A stretch of DNA of 64,000 nt from Falsiroseomonas algicola. GTDB lineage: Bacteria > Pseudomonadota > Alphaproteobacteria > Acetobacterales > Acetobacteraceae. Each line of letters opens with the position of its first letter. The stretch's first letter is position 1. The position numbers and the translations under genes were made by a program. Positions 29,223-38,412 of the stretch are shown here, piece after piece. Where the stretch lies: the NCBI RefSeq assembly GCF_011040385.1, contig NZ_JAAIKB010000002.1, positions 558,001 to 622,000 on the forward strand, given 5' to 3'. Under the pieces are notes generated by a model. The model did no database searches, had not been told where the DNA came from, and saw only the letters and a program-made list of their open reading frames with translations.

Positions 29223-29961
29223 CCAGCACCCCGAGATCGTCAGCAAGCGCGTCGGCCAGGGCCTGACGCTGCGGCACGAGGTAGAAATGGCCGCCCGGGA
29301 AGACGCGGCGCTTCGCAGGCCCTGCACAGAGCTTCGCCCAGCCCTCCATCTCCGCCGTCTGTGGATCGGCGTCGCCGCCATAGATGCCGATGGGGCAGGG
29401 CAGTGGGGCGCCGTCCGCGTGGCGATGCGTCTCGAAGACCGCGAAATCAGCCTTCAGGATCGGCAGGAACAGCGCCATCAATTCGCGCTCCGCCAGGATG
29501 GCCTGCGGGATGGCATCGTAGCGGCGGACGAGTTCGGCGACGAAGGCATCGTCGGGCAGCGGGTGGAGCGGCGCCTCATGTCCCTCGAAAGTCGGCGCGC
29601 GGCGGCCGGAGACGATGAGCGACACGGGTGGCACCTCGCCGCGACGGACCAGTTCGCGGGCGAGTTCATAGGCCAGCAGCGCGCCCATCGAATGGCCGAA
29701 GAAGGCTGTTGGCTGCTGCAAGGCCGGGGCCAGCGCATCGGCCATGGCGGAGACCAGCGGCGCCATGCGGGTGAAGGGGGGCTCGCCCAGCCGCGCCTCC
29801 CGGCCCGGCAGCTGGATGGCCGCCAGCGCGATGGAAGGGGGCAGCAGCGCGGCAAGCGGATGGAACACGGAAGCTCCGCCGCCCGCATGCGGGAAGCAGA
29901 CCAATTGCAGCGCCGCGCGCGGTCGCGGCTGCGGAAAGGTCAACCAGCTTGAACGCACCAT
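29209..29961 (-). CDS. Type II (external) thioesterase of the PKS/NRPS operon
   Basis: A 250-residue alpha/beta hydrolase of the TEII family that removes mis-primed acyl groups from carrier proteins. It shows the GrsT-like start (LQLVCFPHAGGGASVFHPL), the nucleophile elbow GHSMGALLAYELAREL near residue 88, the acid in YGGDAD and the catalytic His in FPGGHFYLV. I chose the ATG at 29961, preceded by GGGGTGG, because the longer open frame upstream is arginine-rich and unlike the family. It is the first gene of the operon and its stop overlaps the chosen PKS1 start by 14 bases. A starter-loading or substrate-release role is possible, but a stand-alone proofreading TE is the usual role of this family. 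Confidence 0.92.
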   Translation of the reverse strand: MVRSSWLTFPQPRPRAALQLVCFPHAGGGASVFHPLAALLPPSIALAAIQLPGREARLGEPPFTRMAPLVSAMADALAPALQQPTAFFGHSMGALLAYELARELVRRGEVPPVSLIVSGRRAPTFEGHEAPLHPLPDDAFVAELVRRYDAIPQAILAERELMALFLPILKADFAVFETHRHADGAPLPCPIGIYGGDADPQTAEMEGWAKLCAGPAKRRVFPGGHFYLVPQRQALADALADDLGVLVDAG

Positions 29962-30230
29962 TCCACCCCATGCGCGATGCCGCCAGTGGCGCAAGAAAGC
30001 CCCTGTCCTGTCAACCCGAGAGGCGCTTCGCGCGCGGAGACAGGTGAGACACCGCCTGTCGAAAAGCGGCGCCACGGCATCGCGGAGGCGAAGACAACCC
30101 TTCCCTCGCCGGCGGATAATTCGGTATAGGATTGGCGCCGCCTTCCGAGGCAGCCACATAGCCAGGCGCGGTCACCAGGCGCGGTCAACGGCTTGATCGT
30201 ACCGGACCCGGCACAGGGAGCAGTTTCGCG
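29962..30230. promoter_or_regulatory. Divergent intergenic region between the PKS operon and the rightward genes
   Basis: These 269 bases separate the leftward thioesterase/PKS operon from the rightward small genes, so they must hold promoters for both unless transcription starts further away. An A/T-richer stretch near 30110-30135 (ggataattcggtatagga) is the best promoter-like patch, but I cannot assign -35/-10 pairs with confidence. I see no convincing operator palindrome and no gene. Confidence 0.4.
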
Positions 30231-30593
30231 ATGCGCGTGCGGATGATCTCGGGCGTCAAGCGGATCACGGTGCTGAAGGCAGGCCAGCCCGCCGTGACCC
30301 GCCGGAGCAAGCCTTCGCTGGATGAGGAGACCGGGAGCGCTGAGCGGCTCAAGGTCTGGACGGTGGACGGCAGCCGCGTGACGCGGGACGACATCCACCT
30401 CGACCTGGGCGCCCGCAAGAAGCAGACCGGCATCCTCAAGGTGATCGACAAGAAGCTTCGGAAGCTGGCGCGGCGTGAGCAGAAGGCGTTGGGTCATTAC
30501 CTCGCCCTGCATGAGCAATCAAACCGCAAGCGCCGCAACGGCTGGGCCAAGGATATCGGGCGCAACCTGGTGCGCGTCATCCGGCGCGGCTGA
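30231..30593 (+). CDS. Small basic protein, DUF6312-like
   Basis: A 120-residue, Lys/Arg-rich protein (ISGVKRITVLKAG; KVIDKKLRKLARREQKALGHY) with no membrane segment or signal peptide. The ATG at 30231 has AGGGAG 10 bases upstream; ATG 30243 is a possible alternative. It resembles, from memory, the DUF6312 family of alphaproteobacterial proteins, whose function is unknown. It lies 66 bases ahead of a DUF6200-like gene and an ABC1 kinase in the same direction. The high positive charge would suit binding to a nucleic acid or an acidic partner, and the next protein ends in a run of aspartates, so the two could pair; that is inference only. Confidence 0.75.
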   Translation: MRVRMISGVKRITVLKAGQPAVTRRSKPSLDEETGSAERLKVWTVDGSRVTRDDIHLDLGARKKQTGILKVIDKKLRKLARREQKALGHYLALHEQSNRKRRNGWAKDIGRNLVRVIRRG

Positions 30594-30659
30594 CCTATCC
30601 TGCCCGGTCGCCAGCGCGATCCGGCTTCCGCATCCATTCGCCAACCGCGAGGACACAGC

Positions 30660-30917
30660 ATGAGTGAGGCCAGTGCCGACGTGAAGGACGCCAAGGGCGT
30701 CGTTTGCGTCCTTGATCTCGGGGAGCATTCCCGCAAGCGCGTCCGCCGCCTTCGCCGTGGCGAGGGCAAGCTGATGGACAAGGTGGAGGACGCGATCGCG
30801 GCCCTGCACGAGGAAGGCGTTCTGGACGGCGCGGCGCAGACCGTCGTGGTGGTCGTGCGGCAGGAGCAGCGCCTGGGCGACATGTTCCGCGACGACGACG
30901 ACGATGACGACGATTGA
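30660..30917 (+). CDS. Small protein with poly-aspartate tail, DUF6200-like
   Basis: An 85-residue protein with GAGGA 6 bases before its ATG. The core (VVCVLDLGEHSRKRVRRLRRG ... TVVVVVRQEQR) fits my recollection of the DUF6200 family: a hydrophobic strand ending in DLG, a basic run, an acidic helix (KLMDKVEDAIAALHEEG) and a second valine-rich strand. The C-terminus is eight consecutive Asp residues encoded by GAC/GAT repeats. It is cytosolic by sequence. Function is unknown. Its position just before an ABC1/UbiB-like kinase may point to a shared role. Confidence 0.75.
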   Translation: MSEASADVKDAKGVVCVLDLGEHSRKRVRRLRRGEGKLMDKVEDAIAALHEEGVLDGAAQTVVVVVRQEQRLGDMFRDDDDDDDD

Positions 30918-31051
30918 TCGATAGGTCTGCGAGACCGATTGCGGCGCGCCCGGCTGACGGGGGCGCTGCCAGGCCGGTGTTGCCGTCGCGGCAGGCCGCC
31001 TAGGGCGGGGAGAGAGCGTCAATTCTGGTCAAGCGGATCGCAGGGTTCCGG
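30918..31051. other. Short intergenic spacer with two small stem-loops
   Basis: The gap holds two short inverted repeats, GGTCT-gcg-AGACC at 30924-30936 and TGCCG-tcg-CGGCA at 30981-30993. Neither is followed by a T-run, so neither is a clear terminator. A GGGGAGAGAG run near 31007-31016 could serve as a ribosome site for the kinase gene if that gene starts at a rare codon near 31022-31027. Confidence 0.35.
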
Positions 31052-32911
31052 TTGGATGTCATCCGGTCCCGCCGCAACGCCGCCACGACGCTCGTGGCGT
31101 TGGAGCCCCGCCAGCCCGAGCGTGAATTTCCGCCCGATCTGGATTCGATCGTCCCGACCCCGTTGGCGTCGGGCCGGCCCTCCAAACCCATTCGCATCGA
31201 GCCTCTGCCCCCGGCTTCCCGGTTCCGGGGGCTGGCCGTGTTCGCCGCGCTGCTTCGCTTCGTCGGCCTGCGCCTCTGGTTGCGCGCGACGGGGCGAATG
31301 ACGGCGACGCGGGATGCCGCGCTGGCCCGGGAACTCTTCGAACGCCTCAGCGGCATGTGGATCAAGGCCGGGCAACTCCTCTCTCTGCGCACGGACCTCC
31401 TCACGGATGAGATGTGCGAAGCGCTCTCCAGCCTGCAGCACCGCGTCGCAGGCTTCCCGCCCGAGGTCGCGATGCAGGTGGTGGAGGAGGATCTGAGCGT
31501 ACCCATCTCCCGGGTCTTTTCCTCCTTCGAACCCATGCCCTTCGCGGCGGCCTCCATCTGCCAGGCCCATCGCGCGACGCTGCTGGAGAACAACCGCGCG
31601 GTCGTCGTGAAGGTCATGCGGCCGGATGTGGCGCGGAGTTTCGCCCGCGACCTTGGGCTGCTGCGGGGCCTGGTGGCGGTGTTCAGCGTGCTCGGCATCG
31701 GCAGCCGCTTCCACCTGGTGGATGGCTTGCGCGAGCTGCGCGCGGTGCTGAGCGAGGAGACCGACTACCGCTTCGAGGCCGTCAACCTGAAGCGGATGCG
31801 GCGCAACCTGCGCCGGCACAAGGTGTCCGTGCCCCGGGTGCTGTCACGCTATTGCGGTCCGCGGATGCTGGTGATGGACGAGATCCCCGGCGTGCTGATG
31901 TCGCACTACATCCAGATGCGCAGTGAGAACATCGCCGCCGTCCGCCGATGGGAGCATGAGAACAACGTCGATCCCCTGAAGCTCGGCAAGGCGCTGATGG
32001 TGACCGTGCTGCGCCAGATCCTGGAGGACAACGAGTTCCACGCCGACCTGCACCCCGGCAACATCATGATCATGGCGGACAACCGCATCGCGCTGCTGGA
32101 TCTTGGCAGCGTGGGACGGCTGGACCGCCGGACCTGGCAACTCTACCGCTACACCATGGGGGCGCTGGCGACGCGAGACTTCGAACGGGCCGCGGACTAC
32201 ACGCTGTTGCAGCAGCCGGGCCTTGGCGTGGTCGATCATGCAAGGCTGCGCAGCGACCTGGCGGAGGCGCTGCGTCGATGGGAACTGCGCAGCGAGTTCC
32301 CGAACACTTCCTACGCCGACAAGTCGGTGGCTTCCATGGGCGATGAGATCACCCGCGTGATGGCCAGGCACAACGTCCCGGTGGGCTGGGGGCTGATGCG
32401 GGTCGGGCGCGCGCTGTCCACGCTCGATGCCTCGTTGCAGGTGCTGGTCCCGGACGGCAACTTCATGGAGTTCACGCGGGCCTACTTCAAGGATCGCATG
32501 CGGCGGCAGCGGACGCTGAAAGGCGCGATGCGCCCGCTGAAATCGGCGCTGCAGGACGTCATGGGCCTCGCCAATGATGCCAATGTGGTCCTGGGCTCCG
32601 CCGTGCGGTTTCAGGGGCTCCGCCTGCAGGGCATGGCGGACCGCGTGCAGCAGTTCCGCCTCGCGGTGCTGAAGGTCTTCAACCGCGGGATCTGGACGCT
32701 CATCCTGTTCACGCTCGGCATGATGCTGCTCAGCCGGTACATCGACCATCTGCCGGTAGCGTGGCGGCCGCCGGCAGAGCGGCTGCTGCAATTCGTGCTG
32801 GAGCCGCTGCCTGACCTGGATGGCATCTACTGGCTGCTCTTCCTGGCCGTGGCGCTGTTCATCTCCAACGTGTTGCGGACGGCGCGGAAATCCCTGTCGG
32901 CGACCCAATAG
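31052..32911 (+). CDS. ABC1/UbiB (COQ8-like) family atypical kinase
   Basis: A 619-residue membrane-anchored atypical kinase. Family signatures are all present: the KxGQ motif (WIKAGQLLSLRTDLL, Lys105), the Ala-rich loop (AAASICQAH), ExD (SEETDYRFEAVN), the catalytic loop HADLHPGN (His330) and DLG in place of DFG (LLDLGSVGRL). Two C-terminal hydrophobic segments (IWTLILFTLGMMLL and YWLLFLAVALFISNVL) match the usual UbiB membrane anchor. Family members support ubiquinone biosynthesis or act as ATPases on lipid substrates. No ubiE or ubiJ lies beside it, so it is probably not the canonical ubiB; three COQ4-like genes lie 4.4-9 kb downstream. The first usable codon seen is TTG at 31052; an upstream ATT or CTG start is possible. 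Confidence 0.93.
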   Translation: MDVIRSRRNAATTLVALEPRQPEREFPPDLDSIVPTPLASGRPSKPIRIEPLPPASRFRGLAVFAALLRFVGLRLWLRATGRMTATRDAALARELFERLSGMWIKAGQLLSLRTDLLTDEMCEALSSLQHRVAGFPPEVAMQVVEEDLSVPISRVFSSFEPMPFAAASICQAHRATLLENNRAVVVKVMRPDVARSFARDLGLLRGLVAVFSVLGIGSRFHLVDGLRELRAVLSEETDYRFEAVNLKRMRRNLRRHKVSVPRVLSRYCGPRMLVMDEIPGVLMSHYIQMRSENIAAVRRWEHENNVDPLKLGKALMVTVLRQILEDNEFHADLHPGNIMIMADNRIALLDLGSVGRLDRRTWQLYRYTMGALATRDFERAADYTLLQQPGLGVVDHARLRSDLAEALRRWELRSEFPNTSYADKSVASMGDEITRVMARHNVPVGWGLMRVGRALSTLDASLQVLVPDGNFMEFTRAYFKDRMRRQRTLKGAMRPLKSALQDVMGLANDANVVLGSAVRFQGLRLQGMADRVQQFRLAVLKVFNRGIWTLILFTLGMMLLSRYIDHLPVAWRPPAERLLQFVLEPLPDLDGIYWLLFLAVALFISNVLRTARKSLSATQ

Positions 32912-33013
32912 TTCGCCGGGCGCGGCCGCGGTCGGGGCTGCAAGCCGCTTCAAATTCGTGCTATCTTCCGTAAGGTTTCACGGTTGCCGTGGCCGTGCAG
33001 AGGATGGATCGGC

Positions 33014-34105
33014 ATGCCGTCGCGACTCGTCATCGCAAGCGTATCCGCCCTGGCCGGCCTTGTGGGTGGTGCCGTCGTTGCGCGCTACGCGTGGCCGGCG
33101 ATGGGCACGACGCCGACCGCACCGTCCCGCGTGGCCGCGGCGGAACCGGCGCCGGCATCGGTCGAGGTCGCTCGCGCGACCCGGGGGCGGGTGGAGCAGG
33201 CGCTGAACTCGCTCGGCACGTTGCAGGCGCGGGAAAGCGTGCCTGTCGCGTCGCTCAATCCGGGCATCGTCACGGCGATCCACTTCCAGGAGGGCAGCCG
33301 GGTCGAGGCCAATGCCCTGCTGGTTGACCTCGACCAGCGCATCGCGCGCGCCAACCTGGCCTCGGCGGAGACGGAGCTGCGCGCGGCGCAGCTTCGCTTC
33401 GAACGCAGCCAGCAATTGTCGGGGTCGGGCTTCCGGTCCCGCCAGCAACTGGATGACGACCGGGCTTCGATCGACCGTGCCGCGGCGGAGGTAGCGGTGC
33501 GCCAGACCCAGCTGGCGCAGCTGAGCGTCCGCGCGCCCTTTGCCGGCATCCTGGGCCAGCGCGAATTCGGCCTCGGCGAATACATCGAGGCCGGCAAGCG
33601 TCTGGTGATGATCGAGGACCGGTCGGTGCTGCGGGTCAACTTCCGGGTGCCGGAGCGGTTCCTGCCGCGGCTCGCGATCGGCCAGTCGGTGGAGCTGACG
33701 CTGGATGCGGTGCCGGGCCGCCGCTTCACCGGCCGCGTCACGCTGCTGGATGCGAGGCCGGGGACCAATGACCGGGACATCCAGGTCCGGGCGGAGATTC
33801 CGAATGACCCGCCCGTGCTGCCCTCCGGGCTTTTCGCACGCGTCCGCCTGGTGATCGAGAGCCGGGCGGACGCGATCGTCGTGCCACCTTCCGCCGTGCT
33901 CTACACGCTGACGGGCGCCTATGTGTTCAAGGTGGAGGATGGCCGCGCCCGACGGACGCCGGTGCGCGTTGGGTTGCAGCTCGCGGATCGCGTGGAGATC
34001 GTCCAGGGGCTCGATGCCGATGACCAGGTGGTCACGGCCGGGCAGTTCAACCTCGACGACGGAAGGCGGGTGACCATGATGGCCCGGACGCCGGGCCAGC
34101 GCTGA
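33014..34105 (+). CDS. RND efflux periplasmic adaptor (HlyD/MFP family)
   Basis: A 363-residue membrane-fusion protein. The N-terminus has a single hydrophobic anchor (SRLVIASVSALAGLVGGAVV), followed by a lipoyl half-motif (VASLNPGIVTAIHFQEGSRV), a coiled-coil hairpin (SAETELRAAQLRFERSQQL ... IDRAAAEVAVRQTQLAQL), the second lipoyl half (VRAPFAGILGQREFGLGEYI) and beta-barrel and membrane-proximal domains. I chose ATG 33014 (AGAGGATGG upstream), giving a normal inner-membrane anchor, over an upstream in-frame start. Its stop TGA shares a base with the permease ATG, so the pair is co-translated. It links an inner-membrane pump to an outer-membrane channel; no TolC-like gene lies in the window. 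Confidence 0.94.
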   Translation: MPSRLVIASVSALAGLVGGAVVARYAWPAMGTTPTAPSRVAAAEPAPASVEVARATRGRVEQALNSLGTLQARESVPVASLNPGIVTAIHFQEGSRVEANALLVDLDQRIARANLASAETELRAAQLRFERSQQLSGSGFRSRQQLDDDRASIDRAAAEVAVRQTQLAQLSVRAPFAGILGQREFGLGEYIEAGKRLVMIEDRSVLRVNFRVPERFLPRLAIGQSVELTLDAVPGRRFTGRVTLLDARPGTNDRDIQVRAEIPNDPPVLPSGLFARVRLVIESRADAIVVPPSAVLYTLTGAYVFKVEDGRARRTPVRVGLQLADRVEIVQGLDADDQVVTAGQFNLDDGRRVTMMARTPGQR

Positions 34106-37100
34106 TGTCGGTCTCCGACCTTTTCATCCGGCGCCCGGTCTTCGCGATCGTCATCAACCTGATCGTCGCGCTGGTCGGGCTGCTCGGGCTGTCGCGGCTG
34201 GCGATCCGCGAATTGCCGCAATTCGACCTGCCCTTCGTCTCCATCACCACGATCTACAGCGGCGCCACGCCGGACCTGATCGAGCGGACGGTGACCACGC
34301 CGATCGAGCAGGCAGTGTCTGCCGTGGGGGGGATCGACACCATCGTCTCCACCAGCAGCGAGGGCAGCAGCCAGATCCAGATCGCCTTCCGCGCTGGCAC
34401 CAACCCGCTCAACGCGGTGACGCAGGTGCGTGACAAGGTCGGGCAGCTGGCGAATGTGCTGCCGGCCGATGCGCTGGCGCCGACCGTCGCGCAGCTGAGC
34501 CTGGATGCCGTCCCCGTCATCTATCTCTCGCTGACCGACGCATCGCGCAGCGCGATGGAGGTGACGGAGATCGTGGCCCGCGTGGTCAGGCCGGCGCTGG
34601 CTTCCGTCGATGGCGTGGCCGCGTCGCAGACCCTCGGCGAGCGCCGCTACGCCATCCGCGTCTGGCTCGATCCCTGGGCGCTGGCTGCGCATAACGTGAC
34701 GGCGCCGGAGGTGCATGACGCCATCATCTCCCAGAACCTGTCCGTGCCGTCCGGCACGCTGGAACGGGATGGGCGGAAGGCGCTGGTCTATACCGACACG
34801 GCGCTGCTGCGGCCGGAGCAGTTCGCCGAGGTCGTCGTGCGTCGTGGCCTCGGCGACGACGGGCTGGTGAAGCTTGGCGACGTGGCGCGGGTGGAGGTGG
34901 GGCCGGAAAGCATCACCAACGCCATCCGCATCGATGGCCGGGGCGGCGTCGCCGTCGGCGTGCTGGCGCAATCCTCCGCCAATCCGCTGGAGGTGGCGCA
35001 GGCCGTGCGCGCGCTGGTCCCGGGGCTGCGGGGCCTTCTGCCAGCGGGACTGACGCTGGACGTGGTCTTCGACCGGTCCGAGGCGATCGAGATCGCGGTG
35101 AAGGAGGTGGCGGAGACCATCGTCGTCGCCGTCGGGCTGGTGACGGTGGTCATCCTGCTGTTCCTGGGGTCCTTCCGCTCCTCCATCATCACGCTGGTGA
35201 CCATTCCGCTGTCGCTGCTCGGCATGCTCGGCTTCATGTATGCGGTAGGCTACAGCATCAACACCTTCACCCTGCTGGCGATGGTGCTGGCCATCGGCCT
35301 GGTCGTGGACGACGCCATCGTCGATGTGGAGAATGTCCAGCGTCACATCGACATGGGCAGCGATCCGGTGGCGGCGGCCTTCATCGGCAGCCGGGAGATC
35401 GGCTTCGCCATCGTGGCGACGACGCTGACGCTGGCGGCCGTCTACCTGCCGATCGGGCTGATGCCGGGGCTGCTCGGCAGCCTCTTCGCCGAATTCGCCT
35501 TCACGCTCGCGGCCGGCGTGGTGATCTCCGGCTTCGTGTCGCGGACGCTGTCACCGGCCATGTGTTCGCGCATGCTGCGCGCGAAGCGGCCCGACGGGAT
35601 GGCGGCGAGGATCGACCGTGCCTTTGCGCGGCTGGCGCGCGGCTATGCCCGCCTGCTGCGGGGGACGCTTCGGTTCCGCTGGTTCGTGCTGCTGGGCAGC
35701 ATCGGCGTCTTCGCCGGCGGCATCATGCTGATGACGCGGCTGCCAGGCGAATTCGCGCCGCAGGACGACCCCGGATACGTCATCGTCGAGTTCACGGCGC
35801 CATCCGACGCCACGACCTACTACATGGACGAATTGGCCGCGCGGGTGGACGCGGCTTTCGCCACGGTGCCGGAACGCCGCGGCACCATGATCATGAACGG
35901 CATGTCGTCGCCGACTTCGGGCCTAGGCTTGCTGCTGCTCAAGCCATGGAAGGAGCGTGAGGCGACCGCGGTCGAGATCGGGGCGCGCATCATGCCGGTG
36001 CTCAACCGCATCGCGGGCGCCCGTTTCACCCTGCTCGATCCCAATCCGCTGGCGGGCGGGAACGTGGCGCCGGTGCAGTTCGTAGTCCGCACCACGGGCA
36101 ATTACGAGAATCTGTCGCAGGTGATGGAGCAGTTGCGGGACTTCGCCCGGCGGCATCCCGCCTTCGCCTCCCCGGCGCTGGATCTCGACCTCAACACGCG
36201 TCGCATCGATGTGGTGATCGATCGGCCCTTGGCCGCCGTCGTCGGGATCGACATCGTCCGCATCGGCCAGACGATCAACACCTTCCTCGGCGGCCAACAG
36301 GCCGGCAATTTCGGCTGGGAGGGGCAGCAGTACAAGGTCTTGCTTCAGATCGAGGAGCAGGACCGCCGCGACTCCGACATCGTCAACAACATCTACCTGC
36401 GCAGCGCGGCGGGGGATGTCGTGCCGCTGTCCTATGTGGTGTCGCAGCGGGAGACGGTGGGCGCCTCCAGCCTGCCGCGCTTCCAGCAGCTGCGATCGGC
36501 GCGCATCACCTCCACCGTTGCGCCCGGATGGTCGCTGTCCGAAGCGCTGGCGGCGCTGGAGCAGGAGGCGGCGCGCATCCTGCCGCCAGGCTACCAGGTG
36601 GACTATGACGGCCCGTCGCGCGCGCTGAAGCAGGCTGATGCCAGCGTGGGTATCGTGTTCCTGCTGGCGCTCGCTTTCATCTACCTGACGCTCGCGGCGC
36701 AGTTCGAAAGCTTCCGGGATCCCTTCATCGTGCTGTCGGTGGTGCCGCTGGCGATGGTCGGCGCCGCGATCGGGCTGCTGGCGGTCCAGGGATCGCTCAA
36801 TGCCTACAGCTTCATTGGCCTTGTCACCCTGATCGGCCTGGTCGCGAAAAGCGGCATCCTGATCACGGAATTCGCCAATCAGCTGCGCGACGAGGGGCAT
36901 GAGCTGCGCGAGGCTGTGGTCGAGGCTGCGGCAACGCGGCTGCGCCCGATCCTGATGACGACGGTCGCCACTATTCTCGGCGCCGTGCCCCTGCTGCTGA
37001 CCGTAGGACCGGGGGCGCGATCGCGGGAGGATCTCGGTGCCGTCGTCGTGGGCGGCATGCTGTTCGGGACCGTGGTTTCGCTGTTCGTGGTGCCGGCCTG

Positions 37101-37176
37101 CTACGTCGTGCTGTCGCGAAAGAAGCGGAAGCCGCTTGTCTCTCCGCCGCCGATCGGGGAGGGGGCGAAGGGCTGA
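34105..37176 (+). CDS. RND multidrug efflux permease (HAE1-like)
   Basis: A 1,023-residue AcrB/MexB-type proton-driven pump. It begins with the typical MSVSDLFIRRPVFAIVIN and has the two-fold repeat of 12 membrane segments with two large periplasmic loops. The TM4 proton-relay aspartates (Asp402-Asp403 in LVVDDAIVDVENV) and the TM10 lysine (Lys915 in GLVAKSGILITEFANQ) are present, so it should be active. Length is normal. It overlaps the adaptor gene by one base. It lies 4 kb from the PKS operon and in the opposite direction, so product export is possible but unproven; substrates are unknown. Confidence 0.95.
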   Translation: MSVSDLFIRRPVFAIVINLIVALVGLLGLSRLAIRELPQFDLPFVSITTIYSGATPDLIERTVTTPIEQAVSAVGGIDTIVSTSSEGSSQIQIAFRAGTNPLNAVTQVRDKVGQLANVLPADALAPTVAQLSLDAVPVIYLSLTDASRSAMEVTEIVARVVRPALASVDGVAASQTLGERRYAIRVWLDPWALAAHNVTAPEVHDAIISQNLSVPSGTLERDGRKALVYTDTALLRPEQFAEVVVRRGLGDDGLVKLGDVARVEVGPESITNAIRIDGRGGVAVGVLAQSSANPLEVAQAVRALVPGLRGLLPAGLTLDVVFDRSEAIEIAVKEVAETIVVAVGLVTVVILLFLGSFRSSIITLVTIPLSLLGMLGFMYAVGYSINTFTLLAMVLAIGLVVDDAIVDVENVQRHIDMGSDPVAAAFIGSREIGFAIVATTLTLAAVYLPIGLMPGLLGSLFAEFAFTLAAGVVISGFVSRTLSPAMCSRMLRAKRPDGMAARIDRAFARLARGYARLLRGTLRFRWFVLLGSIGVFAGGIMLMTRLPGEFAPQDDPGYVIVEFTAPSDATTYYMDELAARVDAAFATVPERRGTMIMNGMSSPTSGLGLLLLKPWKEREATAVEIGARIMPVLNRIAGARFTLLDPNPLAGGNVAPVQFVVRTTGNYENLSQVMEQLRDFARRHPAFASPALDLDLNTRRIDVVIDRPLAAVVGIDIVRIGQTINTFLGGQQAGNFGWEGQQYKVLLQIEEQDRRDSDIVNNIYLRSAAGDVVPLSYVVSQRETVGASSLPRFQQLRSARITSTVAPGWSLSEALAALEQEAARILPPGYQVDYDGPSRALKQADASVGIVFLLALAFIYLTLAAQFESFRDPFIVLSVVPLAMVGAAIGLLAVQGSLNAYSFIGLVTLIGLVAKSGILITEFANQLRDEGHELREAVVEAAATRLRPILMTTVATILGAVPLLLTVGPGARSREDLGAVVVGGMLFGTVVSLFVVPACYVVLSRKKRKPLVSPPPIGEGAKG

Positions 37177-37292
37177 GGCGGTCCTGTTGCCGTCGTCCAA
37201 GACTCTGGACTTCCGTCGCTCGCGGCGATTCGCCTAAGCTTCCCTTGCGAGGGCGCAACCTCGCGGCGCGGCCCGTCATCGAAGGGTGAAGC

Positions 37293-38363
37293 ATGAAGCT
37301 CCTCCATCCGACGCCTGCACAGCTTGCGACGATGGTCCAGGCGATGGCGGCCGTGGTGTCGGCCGAAGGGCGCATGGCGCCGGTGCCGGTGGAACTGGCC
37401 AGCATCGCAGCCATGCAGCGCCACCTGCTGGGACAGGCCGAGCCGCTGCGGGCGCGGGGCGGCGCTCTGCCGGCCGATCTGACCGATGCACTGCCAGGCC
37501 CCGACCTGCGCAGGCTGGCGGTTCAGCTGCTCATCATCCTCGCCGTGGTCGGACGACGCGTGCCGGCGGAGAAGGTGGCGGTGGTGGTCGAGGCCGCGCG
37601 GCGGCTCGGGGTGGAGGAGCGCGGCGTCCTGCTGCTGCAGCGTGCCTCCCAGGGCCAGTTCAAGCGCATCGCCTTCGCGCTGATGAAGGGCTTCGTCGAT
37701 TGGTGGTCCCCGAGCGGGAAGGCGGGAATCCGCGACTGGATGCGCTTCATGTGGTGGATGCTGCCGCAGTTGCATGGCGCCGGTACCGCGCGGCAGCATG
37801 CAGAGCTGGCGGCCCGCTATGCCGCCTTGGGCTCTCTGCCGGAGGGGACCTTCGGGCGTGCATTGCATGGCTTCTACGCCGACAACGACATCAGCCTGCC
37901 GGGCCAGCCCAAGAGCGTCCCCTGGGTCATGCACGAGGTCTATCACGTGCTCAGCGAATACGGCGTGAAGCTGGAAGCGGAGATGCTGCTGACGGCCTTC
38001 GTGGGTGGCTCGCTCGGCGAGAACTGCATGGACCAGATCCTCTTCGGCCTGCTGTCCTACCAGACCGGCAGCCCGCTGATCGGTGGCGTCGTGGCCGAGG
38101 GGCTGCTCGACCCCGACAGCTACTTCGCCGCGATGGCGCGCGGGGCGGCGATGACGGCGAATGTCGTCCAGGGCTGGGATCTCTGGGCCGTGGCCGATAT
38201 GGATCTGCAGGAGTTGCGCGCCCACTACGGGATCCCTCCGATCTCGGAGCATGAGCGTGCCGTGGTGGGCGGCTACAACGGCCTGCTGACCGGGCCGGGG
38301 CATTCGACGCCTGCGGATTGGCCCGGCATCGGCCAGGGCTTCGCGCAGCCGATGGCAGCCTGA
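37293..38363 (+). CDS. TerB-like/COQ4-like fusion protein A
   Basis: A 356-residue cytosolic protein, the first of three paralogues. The N-terminal half holds a TerB-like helical stretch (LLIILAVVGRRVPAEKVAVV). The C-terminal half resembles COQ4: a GTFGRALHGFY segment leads to His214-Glu-x-x-His and then, after 11 residues, Glu (HEVYHVLSEYGVKLEAE). This matches the COQ4 metal-binding pattern HDxxHx11E with Glu replacing Asp. COQ4 acts in ubiquinone biosynthesis, recently as the oxidative decarboxylase of ring carbon 1. It has a unique C-terminal tail (GPGHSTPADWPGIGQG). GAAGGGTGAAGC precedes the ATG. It lies 116 bases after the RND permease and probably has its own promoter. The family assignment is by motif and could be wrong at the level of substrate. 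Confidence 0.75.
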   Translation: MKLLHPTPAQLATMVQAMAAVVSAEGRMAPVPVELASIAAMQRHLLGQAEPLRARGGALPADLTDALPGPDLRRLAVQLLIILAVVGRRVPAEKVAVVVEAARRLGVEERGVLLLQRASQGQFKRIAFALMKGFVDWWSPSGKAGIRDWMRFMWWMLPQLHGAGTARQHAELAARYAALGSLPEGTFGRALHGFYADNDISLPGQPKSVPWVMHEVYHVLSEYGVKLEAEMLLTAFVGGSLGENCMDQILFGLLSYQTGSPLIGGVVAEGLLDPDSYFAAMARGAAMTANVVQGWDLWAVADMDLQELRAHYGIPPISEHERAVVGGYNGLLTGPGHSTPADWPGIGQGFAQPMAA

Positions 38364-38412
38364 GGCGCAAGGCGGATGGCGTCGTGCGGGTGGCGGGAGG
38401 AAGGCCAGCGGC

